Origin: an uncultured Eubacteriales bacterium
Lineage (GTDB): Bacteria; Bacillota; Clostridia; Peptostreptococcales; Anaerovoracaceae
Reading direction: 5' to 3'
Assembly (NCBI GenBank): GCA_902797195.1
Contig: CADBRY010000143.1
Location: 1-6,176 of the forward strand
DNA: 6,176 bases
Positions 1 to 5,452 of this stretch are shown here, in pieces; within the stretch, counting starts at the first letter, position 1, and each line of letters begins with the position of its first letter. The position numbers were made by a program, and so were the translations under genes. The notes beneath the pieces were generated by a model, which did no database searches, was not told the DNA's origin, and worked only from the letters and a program-made list of their open reading frames with translations.

Positions 1-32
<32 letters not shown>

Positions 33-36
33 TTAT

Positions 37-112
37 AGGGGTATAGCTCAGTTGGTAGAGCAGCGGTCTCCAAAACCGCGTGCCGTGGGTTCGAATCCTA
101 CTGCCCCTGCCA
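37..112 (+). tRNA. tRNA-Trp (anticodon CCA)
   Basis: A complete 76-nt cloverleaf. The acceptor AGGGGTA pairs with TGCCCCT (one G-U), the D arm is GCTC/GAGC, the anticodon stem GCGGT/ACCGC encloses the loop CTCCAAA with anticodon CCA at 70-72, and the T loop is TTCGAAT. Discriminator G73 and CCA are encoded. It decodes UGG. Spacers are 6 nt on either side, which points to cotranscription and processing from one precursor. Confidence 0.97.
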
Positions 113-118
113 CTTTTT

Positions 119-195
119 CGGGGTGTGGCGCAGTTTGGTAGCGTATCTGGTTTGGGACCAGAGGGCCGCGGGTTCAAATCCTGCCACCCCGACCA
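119..195 (+). tRNA. tRNA-Pro (anticodon TGG)
   Basis: A complete 77-nt cloverleaf. The acceptor CGGGGTG pairs perfectly with CACCCCG, the anticodon stem TCTGG/CCAGA encloses the loop TTTGGGA with anticodon TGG at 153-155, the T loop is TTCAAAT, the discriminator is A73 and CCA is encoded. The TGG anticodon can read all CCN codons by wobble. The C1-G72 pair and A73 are typical of bacterial proline tRNAs. Confidence 0.97.
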
Positions 196-209
196 AATCT
201 GTTGAATGT

Positions 210-286
210 GGGCCATTAGCTCAGTTGGTCAGAGCATCCGGCTCATAACCGGCAGGTCCGGGGTTCAAGTCCCTGATGGCCCACCA
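210..286 (+). tRNA. CAT-anticodon tRNA: elongator Met or Ile2 (lysidine type)
   Basis: A complete 77-nt cloverleaf. The acceptor GGGCCAT pairs perfectly with ATGGCCC, the D arm is GCTC/GAGC, the anticodon CAT lies at 244-246 in the loop CTCATAA, the T stem is CGGGG/CCCTG, and A73 and CCA are encoded. The G1-C72 pair and the absence of three G-C pairs next to the anticodon loop exclude initiator tRNA-fMet. CAT is also the genomic anticodon of tRNA-Ile2, whose C34 is converted to lysidine by TilS, and sequence reading alone does not separate that from elongator Met. The outermost anticodon-stem pair is a T27/C43 mismatch (237 and 253). Confidence 0.95.
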
Positions 287-301
287 CAATTCAATGAATT
301 G
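287..301 (+). repeat. small inverted repeat in the tRNA spacer
   Basis: CAATTC and GAATTG flank a 3-nt AAT loop (293-295) directly after the CCA of the CAT-anticodon tRNA, in the 50-nt spacer before tRNA-Phe. No T-run follows, so it is not a terminator. It could be a small processing hairpin in the tRNA precursor or chance in AT-rich DNA. Confidence 0.35.
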
Positions 302-336
302 GTAGAAGAGTGTGCACTTGACAATATAGAATACAT

Positions 337-412
337 GCCCAGATAGCTCAGTTGGTAGAGCAGGGGACTGAAAATCCCCGTGTCCTTGGTTCGATTCCGA
401 GTCTGGGCACCA
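337..412 (+). tRNA. tRNA-Phe (anticodon GAA)
   Basis: A complete 76-nt cloverleaf. The acceptor GCCCAGA pairs perfectly with TCTGGGC, the D arm is GCTC/GAGC, the anticodon stem GGGGA/TCCCC encloses the loop CTGAAAA with GAA at 370-372, the T loop is TTCGATT, and A73 and CCA are encoded. It decodes UUU and UUC. It is the last tRNA of the cluster, separated from the previous one by 50 nt and followed 6 nt later by a terminator hairpin. No convincing promoter of its own is visible in that spacer. Confidence 0.97.
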
Positions 413-418
413 AAAAAT

Positions 419-449
419 ACAGCGGTCCAATATGTGGGCCGTTGTTTTT
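419..449 (+). terminator. Rho-independent terminator of the tRNA cluster
   Basis: ACAGCGGTCC (419-428) pairs with GGGCCGTTGT (436-445), ten pairs including two G-U, around a 7-nt loop, and the stem runs into TTTTT (445-449). The position, 6 nt after the CCA of tRNA-Phe, fits termination of the tRNA transcript. It lies only 28 nt before the start of the next coding gene. Confidence 0.75.
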
Positions 450-464
450 GATTATACCTGTATC

Positions 465-470
465 AGGAGG
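465..470 (+). promoter_or_regulatory. ribosome binding site that sets the GT2 start
   Basis: AGGAGG stands 7 nt before the ATG at 478. The reading frame is open upstream to at least 352, but that part crosses tRNA-Phe and the terminator, so this site decides the start in favour of 478. Confidence 0.9.
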
Positions 471-477
471 TACATAC

Positions 478-1407
478 ATGGACAAAACAGCAGTGTTGAT
501 TCCGTGCTTTAACGAAGCTGTTACAATTGAAAAGGTAATAAGAGACTTTAAAAAGGCGTTGCCGGAGGCAACGATATATGTATATGACAATAATTCAACG
601 GATGATACTGCGACCATTGCCAGAAAAGCAGGTGCAATAGTACGCAATGAGTACCAGCAGGGCAAGGGAAACGTTATAAGACGTATGTTCAGAGAGATCG
701 ACGCTGAAGCCTATATCATGGCAGACGGCGATGACACCTATCCGGCAGAGTATGCCAGAGAGATGATCGATAAGGTCGTGACGCGCCAGGCTGACATGGT
801 CGTGGGTGACAGGCTGTCATCTACATATTTCGATGAGAATAAGAGAGCTTTTCATAATTTCGGAAACTCTCTTGTGAGAAAGAGCATCAATGTGATGTTC
901 AAAAGCAACATCAAAGATATAATGACCGGATACAGAGCCTTTTCATATCAATTTGTCAAAACCTTTCCCGTGCTGTCAAAGGGCTTTGAAATTGAAACGG
1001 AGATGACGATCCACGCTATCGATAAGAACCTTTCTGTGGAGAATGTGGTAATAGAGTACAGAGACAGACCCGATGGAAGTGAATCGAAACTGAATACATA
1101 CTCAGATGGTTTCAAGGTTCTGATGACGATACTCAGATTGTTTAGAAACTATAAACCTTTGGCATACTTTGGTATAGCGGCAATGATTCTTGCAATCGTA
1201 TCGATAGCCTTTTTCATACCTGTCTTCAGTGAATACCTGAAGACGGGGCGGGTTCCTCATTTTCCAACAATGATAGCCTGCGGATTTGTTATGATCGCAG
1301 CCATACAGTCATTCTTTGCAGGTCTTATACTTGAGAATATAAAGCAGAAGAACAGGCAGGATTTTGAGATGAGGATCATAGAGATCCAAAATTGGAATAA
1401 AGGATAG
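478..1407 (+). CDS. GT2 family glycosyltransferase, polyprenyl-phosphate sugar synthase type (DPM1/GtrB-like)
   Basis: A 309-residue protein that probably transfers a sugar from a nucleotide donor to a polyprenyl phosphate at the cytoplasmic membrane face. Visible in order: the N-terminal strand VLIPCFNE (about 6-13), the nucleotide-binding turn DNNSTDDT (37-44), the metal-binding DGD (83-85), DIMTGYRAFS (147-156) and KGFEIETEMT (168-177), the last two as in DPM1/GtrB-like enzymes. Two hydrophobic helices follow (about 228-250 and 263-285) before a charged tail, matching GtrB-type topology. The start is ATG after AGGAGG; the upstream extension of the frame overlaps tRNA-Phe and is not real. 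The gene follows a tRNA terminator with no clear promoter and precedes a large membrane protein by 33 nt, probably in one operon. Family and topology are well supported; the sugar and lipid acceptor cannot be read from the sequence. Confidence 0.92.
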   Translation: MDKTAVLIPCFNEAVTIEKVIRDFKKALPEATIYVYDNNSTDDTATIARKAGAIVRNEYQQGKGNVIRRMFREIDAEAYIMADGDDTYPAEYAREMIDKVVTRQADMVVGDRLSSTYFDENKRAFHNFGNSLVRKSINVMFKSNIKDIMTGYRAFSYQFVKTFPVLSKGFEIETEMTIHAIDKNLSVENVVIEYRDRPDGSESKLNTYSDGFKVLMTILRLFRNYKPLAYFGIAAMILAIVSIAFFIPVFSEYLKTGRVPHFPTMIACGFVMIAAIQSFFAGLILENIKQKNRQDFEMRIIEIQNWNKG

Positions 1408-1440
1408 CTCCTTTGGTATCCACGAAAAACTTTGAATAAA

Positions 1441-3303
1441 ATGCAGAAGATCAATAATATTGCTAAAAGTATATGTCGAAGAGATAACATCTGTCGTTTT
1501 TTACTCAGTTGCGTACTGTCGATCATGACAACTGCGGGACTGCTTTATAATATTGCAGAGCAGGAACGTACTTTTGTCTCTTTTTTCAAAGAAACCACAA
1601 ACGCCTTCCTGATATTGCTTATCGGGTTTTTTGCCTTATATTTCATTTTGATAAAAGGAGTTTTTGGCTGGATAGATAAAAGCAGAGAAAAAACAGATTT
1701 TAATGCCGGCTCGGATGACAGGATCAGGGCACCACTTAAGACATGGATCATCATTTCATGTATCTTTTTTATCTGCTGGATCCCCTACCTGATAATACTG
1801 TTTCCGGGTTCAATGGGCGGTAAGGATTACTTCTGGCAGCTTTTGCAAGGCTCAGGTGCGTTGCCTTTATCCAACCATCATCCCGTGCTTGGAAGCGTGG
1901 TATTCGCCCTCCTTTACAAAACGGGATATTTTCTCGGCGGCGCTGAAGGGGGCATGCTCTTTACAAGTCTGTTCCAGATGACCCTGATGTGTCTTATCCT
2001 GGGATACGTATTTGCTATTCTAAGATTTCTGCAAGTCCCGAATAAAGTGTTGGCTGTGTGTATGGGAGTACTTTGCCTTTGCCCCATATTTCCTCTGAAT
2101 GTTATATGGACGGTAAAGGACAGCATTTTCTCATCCATAGCGGTACTGTTTTTCTTCGGAGTTTATATAAATGTGGTAGGCAGAAAAAAAGGAATCAGAA
2201 TACCGATCATATTCTCCCTGCCGGCCCTGACTGTACTTGCGGTACTTTTCAGCCTGTACAGAAACGGTACGACGATAATAGCAGTCATAATGTTGGCATT
2301 TACAGTTGCTGCCGGTATCAAATACTCCGGATCGAACAAGAGGAAGGTCATCATCAGAGGATGCGCTGCCATCGTGGCTTTTGTCAGCGTGATCTATGGA
2401 TGGGGGATACTGATGGACCAGCTGAATGTGTATCCGACAAATTTTCGTGAAGCCTGTGTAACAATGAGCAGACAGTTACTGAGAAGCTACGATGAACGTC
2501 CTGAGAAGTTTGATAACCAGCAGAAACAGATGATCAAAAAAGTCTACACCGATGCTGTGAAAAACTATGGGACGTTAGAAGTGTTGGCATCAAGAAGAAA
2601 CTATATCAATGGCGATAAGTTCAAGCCGGATTATTTCAAAAATAGAGATGAAGTCAAAGACTATGTGGTTTTATGGTTCCAAATCGGATGTAAAAATCCG
2701 GAGATATACCTGGATGAAGCCCTGCATTCCACATATATGTACTGGTGGTGTGGTATCAAACCCGAGAATGTAGTTTCATCCACACCCCTGCCCAGATACA
2801 GAACATTTTTTGTGGAAGAGGGACATGGGGATGCTCTGATAGGCGACTACTATCCACAGATCAGTAAGTCATTGGGCGAGAATAACGAAATACTATCGAT
2901 GACTATGTCTGATTACCTTTTGGATTTCCCGGAACTCAGAGAGGTCATATACCTTGACAACGCTTATCCAAAAGCCATTACTAAAGCAGGGTCATTTACC
3001 GCACTCATCAAGAAAATTCCCATAATATCTCTGTTTATGATCCCCGGATTATATACATGGATAACAATGATCGGAATTGCATATCTTTTCGCCCGCAAAC
3101 TGGAGGGAAGGATTATGTGGCCAATACTGCTTTTGACAGCGATTGCCTGTCTTTCGCCGGTAAATGGTTATATGCGATATGTGCTTCCGGTAGATGTTTT
3201 TTCCCTGATCCTTATAGGCATCTGCTTTATTCCTGCAAAGGCAACGGTTCAGTCTGAGCCGGGAGAACTTCAAGATAAGACTGATGATAGACAGGACCCC
3301 TGA
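1441..3303 (+). CDS. polytopic membrane protein, DUF6020-like, possible GT-C glycosyltransferase
   Basis: A 620-residue protein with about 12 hydrophobic segments by eye (for example 18-36, 55-73, 101-120, 172-196, 226-246, 254-271, 277-292, 304-323, 526-549, 583-598) and a hydrophilic region of about 200 residues at 325-523 that probably forms an extracytoplasmic domain. Conserved-looking motifs are FPGSMGGKDYFWQ (121-133), NHHP (145-148), WTVKDS (223-228), YRNG (273-276) and NGYMRYVLP (575-583). This pattern, with an acidic residue in an early loop and a late RY-P motif, recalls DUF6020 and GT-C enzymes that use lipid-linked sugars. Being directly behind a polyprenyl-phosphate sugar synthase supports such a role by inference. 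The start is uncertain: neither ATG 1441 nor the in-frame TTG 1432 has a clear Shine-Dalgarno. The 3' end overlaps the convergent radical SAM gene by 34 nt. Membrane protein is certain; the family assignment is from memory of motifs, and the function is unproven. Confidence 0.85.
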   Translation: MQKINNIAKSICRRDNICRFLLSCVLSIMTTAGLLYNIAEQERTFVSFFKETTNAFLILLIGFFALYFILIKGVFGWIDKSREKTDFNAGSDDRIRAPLKTWIIISCIFFICWIPYLIILFPGSMGGKDYFWQLLQGSGALPLSNHHPVLGSVVFALLYKTGYFLGGAEGGMLFTSLFQMTLMCLILGYVFAILRFLQVPNKVLAVCMGVLCLCPIFPLNVIWTVKDSIFSSIAVLFFFGVYINVVGRKKGIRIPIIFSLPALTVLAVLFSLYRNGTTIIAVIMLAFTVAAGIKYSGSNKRKVIIRGCAAIVAFVSVIYGWGILMDQLNVYPTNFREACVTMSRQLLRSYDERPEKFDNQQKQMIKKVYTDAVKNYGTLEVLASRRNYINGDKFKPDYFKNRDEVKDYVVLWFQIGCKNPEIYLDEALHSTYMYWWCGIKPENVVSSTPLPRYRTFFVEEGHGDALIGDYYPQISKSLGENNEILSMTMSDYLLDFPELREVIYLDNAYPKAITKAGSFTALIKKIPIISLFMIPGLYTWITMIGIAYLFARKLEGRIMWPILLLTAIACLSPVNGYMRYVLPVDVFSLILIGICFIPAKATVQSEPGELQDKTDDRQDP

Positions 3304-4247
3304 CGGCTGTCCCGCTCTTTCATTCTGCGGGTTATTTTGTTCAGAGCCTTTCGCTTCTCCCTTGCCCATGAAGGAGCGATCAGCCTGTTTTTTGGCGCCT
3401 CGGCGTAGATGCGGTGGATGGTAACTTCGGGAGGGATGAGCTCCAGAGCATCTATGACAAGGTCGGCATAATCCTCCATGGTCTCAAAAGGCACATAGTC
3501 AGGGTATGCCGCCGCAAGAGCCGTATCCTTTACCACATTCAGCATGTGGAGTTTGATTCCGAATACACGGGGGTCCTTACCCTTTAAGCATGGGCGGAAC
3601 TTACTGTCTGAGCCCGATCCTGAGCCGCACACATATCTCACCGAATCAAGCATCATCTCGCGGGTCTCCCCGGGGAGTCCCAGTATAAGGTGGGTGACAG
3701 TGAAAATGCCACGTTCGTTTAGATTTTTGATGGCATTGTCATAATCTTCCAGTGTATAGCAAAGATTCATATTCTCCATGGTCTGACGGTGTATAGTCTG
3801 CAGGCCAAGTTCCACCCAGAGAAATGTTTTGTCCTTCAATTCTTCAAGAAGATCAAGCACATCATCATCAAGACAGTCCGGCCTTGTTGCTATGGCAAGC
3901 CCCACTACGCCCGGCTGCTTGAGAGCTTCTTCGTAGAGAGCCCTCAGCCTGCTCACAGAAGCATAGGTGGAAGTAAAGCTTTGAAAATAGGCTATGTACT
4001 TACTCTCAGGCCACTTGTCGGACAGGAGCCTGACCTGTTCGGCCATGGCATGGGGTATCTCGCCCAAATCCAAGAAACTGCTTGAGTGTTCCCCCGAGCC
4101 CTCTTCAGAGCAGAAAAGGCAACCGCCGGTCCCTTTGCTGCCATCTCTGTTTGGACAGGTGAAACCACCGTCAAGTGACAGCTTGACCACCTTGCATCCA
4201 TATTTCTTTTTAAGCCATGAGCCTATAGAATTGTATCGATCGATCAT
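3270..4247 (-). CDS. TIGR01212 (YhcC/YtqA) family radical SAM protein
   Basis: A 325-residue radical SAM enzyme. The cluster motif is C31-x11-C43-x2-C46 in CPNRDGSKGTGGCLFC, the spacing characteristic of this family. Other family blocks are YIAYFQSFTSTYA (84-96), IATRPDC (119-125), WVELGLQT (144-151), HLILGLPGET (186-195) and GIKLHMLNVVKDT (230-242). The YtqA branch of this family (MnmL) is known to take part in mnm5s2U synthesis at the tRNA wobble position in Bacillus and Streptococcus; whether this protein is that branch or the YhcC branch cannot be settled here, and no mnmM methylase is adjacent. An unusual Gly-Ser-rich insertion lies at about 207-227. The start ATG has GGGAG 5 nt upstream and a good promoter. 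The 3' end overlaps the convergent membrane gene, so the last 11 codons and the stop are shared DNA. The family call is firm; the substrate is inferred. Confidence 0.93.
   Translation of the reverse strand: MIDRYNSIGSWLKKKYGCKVVKLSLDGGFTCPNRDGSKGTGGCLFCSEEGSGEHSSSFLDLGEIPHAMAEQVRLLSDKWPESKYIAYFQSFTSTYASVSRLRALYEEALKQPGVVGLAIATRPDCLDDDVLDLLEELKDKTFLWVELGLQTIHRQTMENMNLCYTLEDYDNAIKNLNERGIFTVTHLILGLPGETREMMLDSVRYVCGSGSGSDSKFRPCLKGKDPRVFGIKLHMLNVVKDTALAAAYPDYVPFETMEDYADLVIDALELIPPEVTIHRIYAEAPKNRLIAPSWAREKRKALNKITRRMKERDSRQGSCLSSVLS
3311..3341 (+). terminator. candidate terminator for the GT2-DUF6020 transcript, inside the opposing gene
   Basis: CCCGC (3311-3315) pairs with GCGGG (3327-3331) around an 11-nt loop and is followed by the T-rich tract TTATTTTGTT. 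It begins 7 nt after the membrane-protein stop and lies within the 3' coding end of the convergent radical SAM gene. The 5-bp stem and interrupted T-tract make it weak, but no better terminator is seen. Confidence 0.4.
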
Positions 4248-4303
4248 ATTGTCTCCCGGACTCCGTTGCCTTTACACAATACCCGATTTCAAGCTCATTT
4301 CCC

Positions 4304-4321
4304 GTGTCCTTGAAAGAACAC
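4304..4321 (-). other. small hairpin in the leader of the radical SAM gene
   Basis: Read on the minus strand, GTGTTC and GGACAC form six pairs (one G-U) around TTTCAA, starting about 9 nt after the predicted transcription start. It could stabilise the 5' end of the transcript. It matches no riboswitch class I recognise. Confidence 0.3.
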
Positions 4322-4336
4322 TGCCAAGCTAACCCG

Positions 4337-4365
4337 ATTTTATACAAAATGGGAAAAAATGTCAA
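4337..4365 (-). promoter_or_regulatory. sigma-A-type promoter of the radical SAM gene
   Basis: On the minus strand a perfect -35 TTGACA (4365 down to 4360) is followed by a 17-nt spacer and a -10 TAAAAT (4342 down to 4337). The overlapping TATAAA at 4344-4339 would give a 15-nt spacer. The predicted transcript starts near 4330, giving a leader of about 83 nt before the ATG. Confidence 0.75.
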
Positions 4366-4657
4366 TAAGACCCGGGCCAAGGAAGGTGCGTCTCAGACAG
4401 GAGGGATCTGACGGGCCTTTGTCCCAAAAACAACGAAAATCAAAAAAATTACACAAAAAGATTGTGCGATTTTTCCCTATATCTTGATTTTTACACAATT
4501 TTGAGCCTAAAATACGTGGTTTTGGCAACCTCGGGGACGATATCCGGCCTGTAATTTACATATATTTCCAATTCCTTGTGCAAAAAAATCGAAAAATGTC
4601 CTTTTCGGGACAATCTGAGCAGTCCCCGGGACGTGGCAGAGAAGAGCCAAAGACGAG
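4366..4657. other. unassigned centre of the divergent intergenic region
   Basis: No supported gene lies here; short open frames lack ribosome binding sites and any recognisable protein. The left part (4374-4425) is GC-rich and can fold into a long imperfect hairpin. The middle (4430-4500) is very AT-rich, with TTACACAA at 4449 and 4491 (a third copy lies at 4272), TTGTGC at 4462 and 4576, and the inverted pair AAAATCAA (4436-4443)/TTGATTTT (4484-4491). The right part holds small hairpins at 4597-4612 and around 4622-4632. These could be regulator sites, an unrecognised small RNA, or drifted sequence. Confidence 0.5.
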
Positions 4658-4682
4658 TTGATGGTGCATTTCAGGCAGTTTG

Positions 4683-4691
4683 TGCTATAAT
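4683..4691 (+). promoter_or_regulatory. extended -10 promoter of queH-asnA
   Basis: TGCTATAAT is a perfect extended -10 (TGnTATAAT). No good -35 sits at 16-18 nt; TTGATG at 4658-4663 would need a 22-nt spacer. Extended -10 promoters can work without a -35. The predicted start near 4698 leaves a leader of about 34 nt, too short for a T-box or other large riboswitch. Confidence 0.65.
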
Positions 4692-4720
4692 ACTTGATGG
4701 TATGCCCTGTGGCGCATATA

Positions 4721-4724
4721 GAGG
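4721..4724 (+). promoter_or_regulatory. ribosome binding site that sets the queH start
   Basis: GAGG, followed by TA, stands 7 nt before ATG 4732. The frame is open upstream to 4576, but that stretch precedes the predicted transcription start near 4698, and the only other downstream ATG (4702) has no such site. Confidence 0.7.
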
Positions 4725-4731
4725 TAGTTAT

Positions 4732-5433
4732 ATGAGTGTTAACAGAAGATCGGACAAGGGAAAAAGGGGAGGAGATGATCCCCGGATCATAAGCTGTGAT
4801 CCTGCGGGATGTGTGGTTCCCGGCGGAGATAATCCCGTGGATCTGATCGCAGGTGACAGATCGGATGAAGGGGAACAGAAGCCCGGGTTGCTTTTGCACA
4901 GCTGCTGCGGACCCTGCAGCACATCGGTGATAGAGACCCTTGCCGGAGAATTCGACATCACCGTATTCTACTACAACCCATGCATCACCGATGAGGAAGA
5001 ATATATAAGGCGCAGGGATACCCAAAAGGAATTCATAGAGAAATACAATATGAGACATCCCGGCCAGAGCCCCATAAGGATAATAGAGGGCGTATATAAT
5101 CCCGGATCATTTCTCAATATGATCAGAGGGACTGAGGATGAGCCCGAGGGAGGGAAAAGATGCCTGCTCTGCTTTGAACAGAGGCTGGAGAAAACGGCGG
5201 AAACCGCCAAACTGCAGGGCTTTGACTACTTTACGACCACCCTTACCGTAAGCCCACACAAGAACTACGGGAAGATTTCCGAAATAGGGAGGAGGAAGGC
5301 CCTCAGATACGGCATAACATTTCTCGACAGGGATTTCAAAAAGAAGGACGGATTCAAACGATCCATCGAAATGTCAAAGACGTATGAACTGTATAGACAG
5401 AATTACTGCGGATGCAGATTCTCGAAAAGATAA
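4732..5433 (+). CDS. queH: epoxyqueuosine reductase QueH
   Basis: A 233-residue protein of the QueH (DUF208) family, which reduces epoxyqueuosine to queuosine in tRNAs with GUN anticodons (Asn, Asp, His, Tyr) and replaces cobalamin-dependent QueG. Seen in order: [13 protein letters not shown] (53-65) with adjacent C58/C59 and C62, [14 protein letters not shown] (78-91), CLLC (144-147), [12 protein letters not shown] (167-178) and YCGC (225-228). These cysteines are the family's metal-cluster and catalytic positions. About 50 hydrophilic residues precede the first core strand, including C22 and C27, which is longer than usual and not like the family's common N-terminus. ATG 4732 is chosen because a Shine-Dalgarno and an extended -10 promoter lie just upstream. 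asnA follows 19 nt downstream, so the two are probably cotranscribed. Confidence 0.93.
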   Translation: MSVNRRSDKGKRGGDDPRIISCDPAGCVVPGGDNPVDLIAGDRSDEGEQKPGLLLHSCCGPCSTSVIETLAGEFDITVFYYNPCITDEEEYIRRRDTQKEFIEKYNMRHPGQSPIRIIEGVYNPGSFLNMIRGTEDEPEGGKRCLLCFEQRLEKTAETAKLQGFDYFTTTLTVSPHKNYGKISEIGRRKALRYGITFLDRDFKKKDGFKRSIEMSKTYELYRQNYCGCRFSKR

Positions 5434-5452
5434 AGATCAACGGGAGGAAATA

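Noticed and set aside
318..332. TTGACA with nearby TATAGAAT before tRNA-Phe, as a promoter
   Set aside because: The two elements are only about 1-3 nt apart; a -10 at the right distance would fall inside the tRNA and has no match.
352..477. Open frame upstream of and continuous with the GT2 gene
   Set aside because: It crosses tRNA-Phe and its terminator, and a strong AGGAGG precedes ATG 478.
337..477. tRNA-Phe 3' end as an integration site for a mobile element
   Set aside because: No repeat of the tRNA end, integrase or phage-like gene occurs in the window.
4333..4353. Hairpin CCCGATTTT/AAAATGGG as a terminator
   Set aside because: It needs a bulged G, has no T-tract on the plus strand, and coincides with the -10 and spacer of the minus-strand promoter.
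4399..4480. AGGAGG followed by a short open frame in the intergenic region
   Set aside because: There is no ATG or GTG at a proper distance; the only nearby TTG is about 14 nt away and gives a low-complexity peptide. The AGGAGG lies in a hairpin loop.
4692..4731. PreQ1 riboswitch or T-box leader for queH-asnA
   Set aside because: The predicted leader is only about 34 nt and contains neither preQ1 aptamer features nor a T-box sequence.
4507..5058. Minus-strand open frame of 183 codons opposite queH and its promoter region
   Set aside because: It is a shadow of queH with no recognisable domain, and the opposite strand encodes clear QueH motifs.
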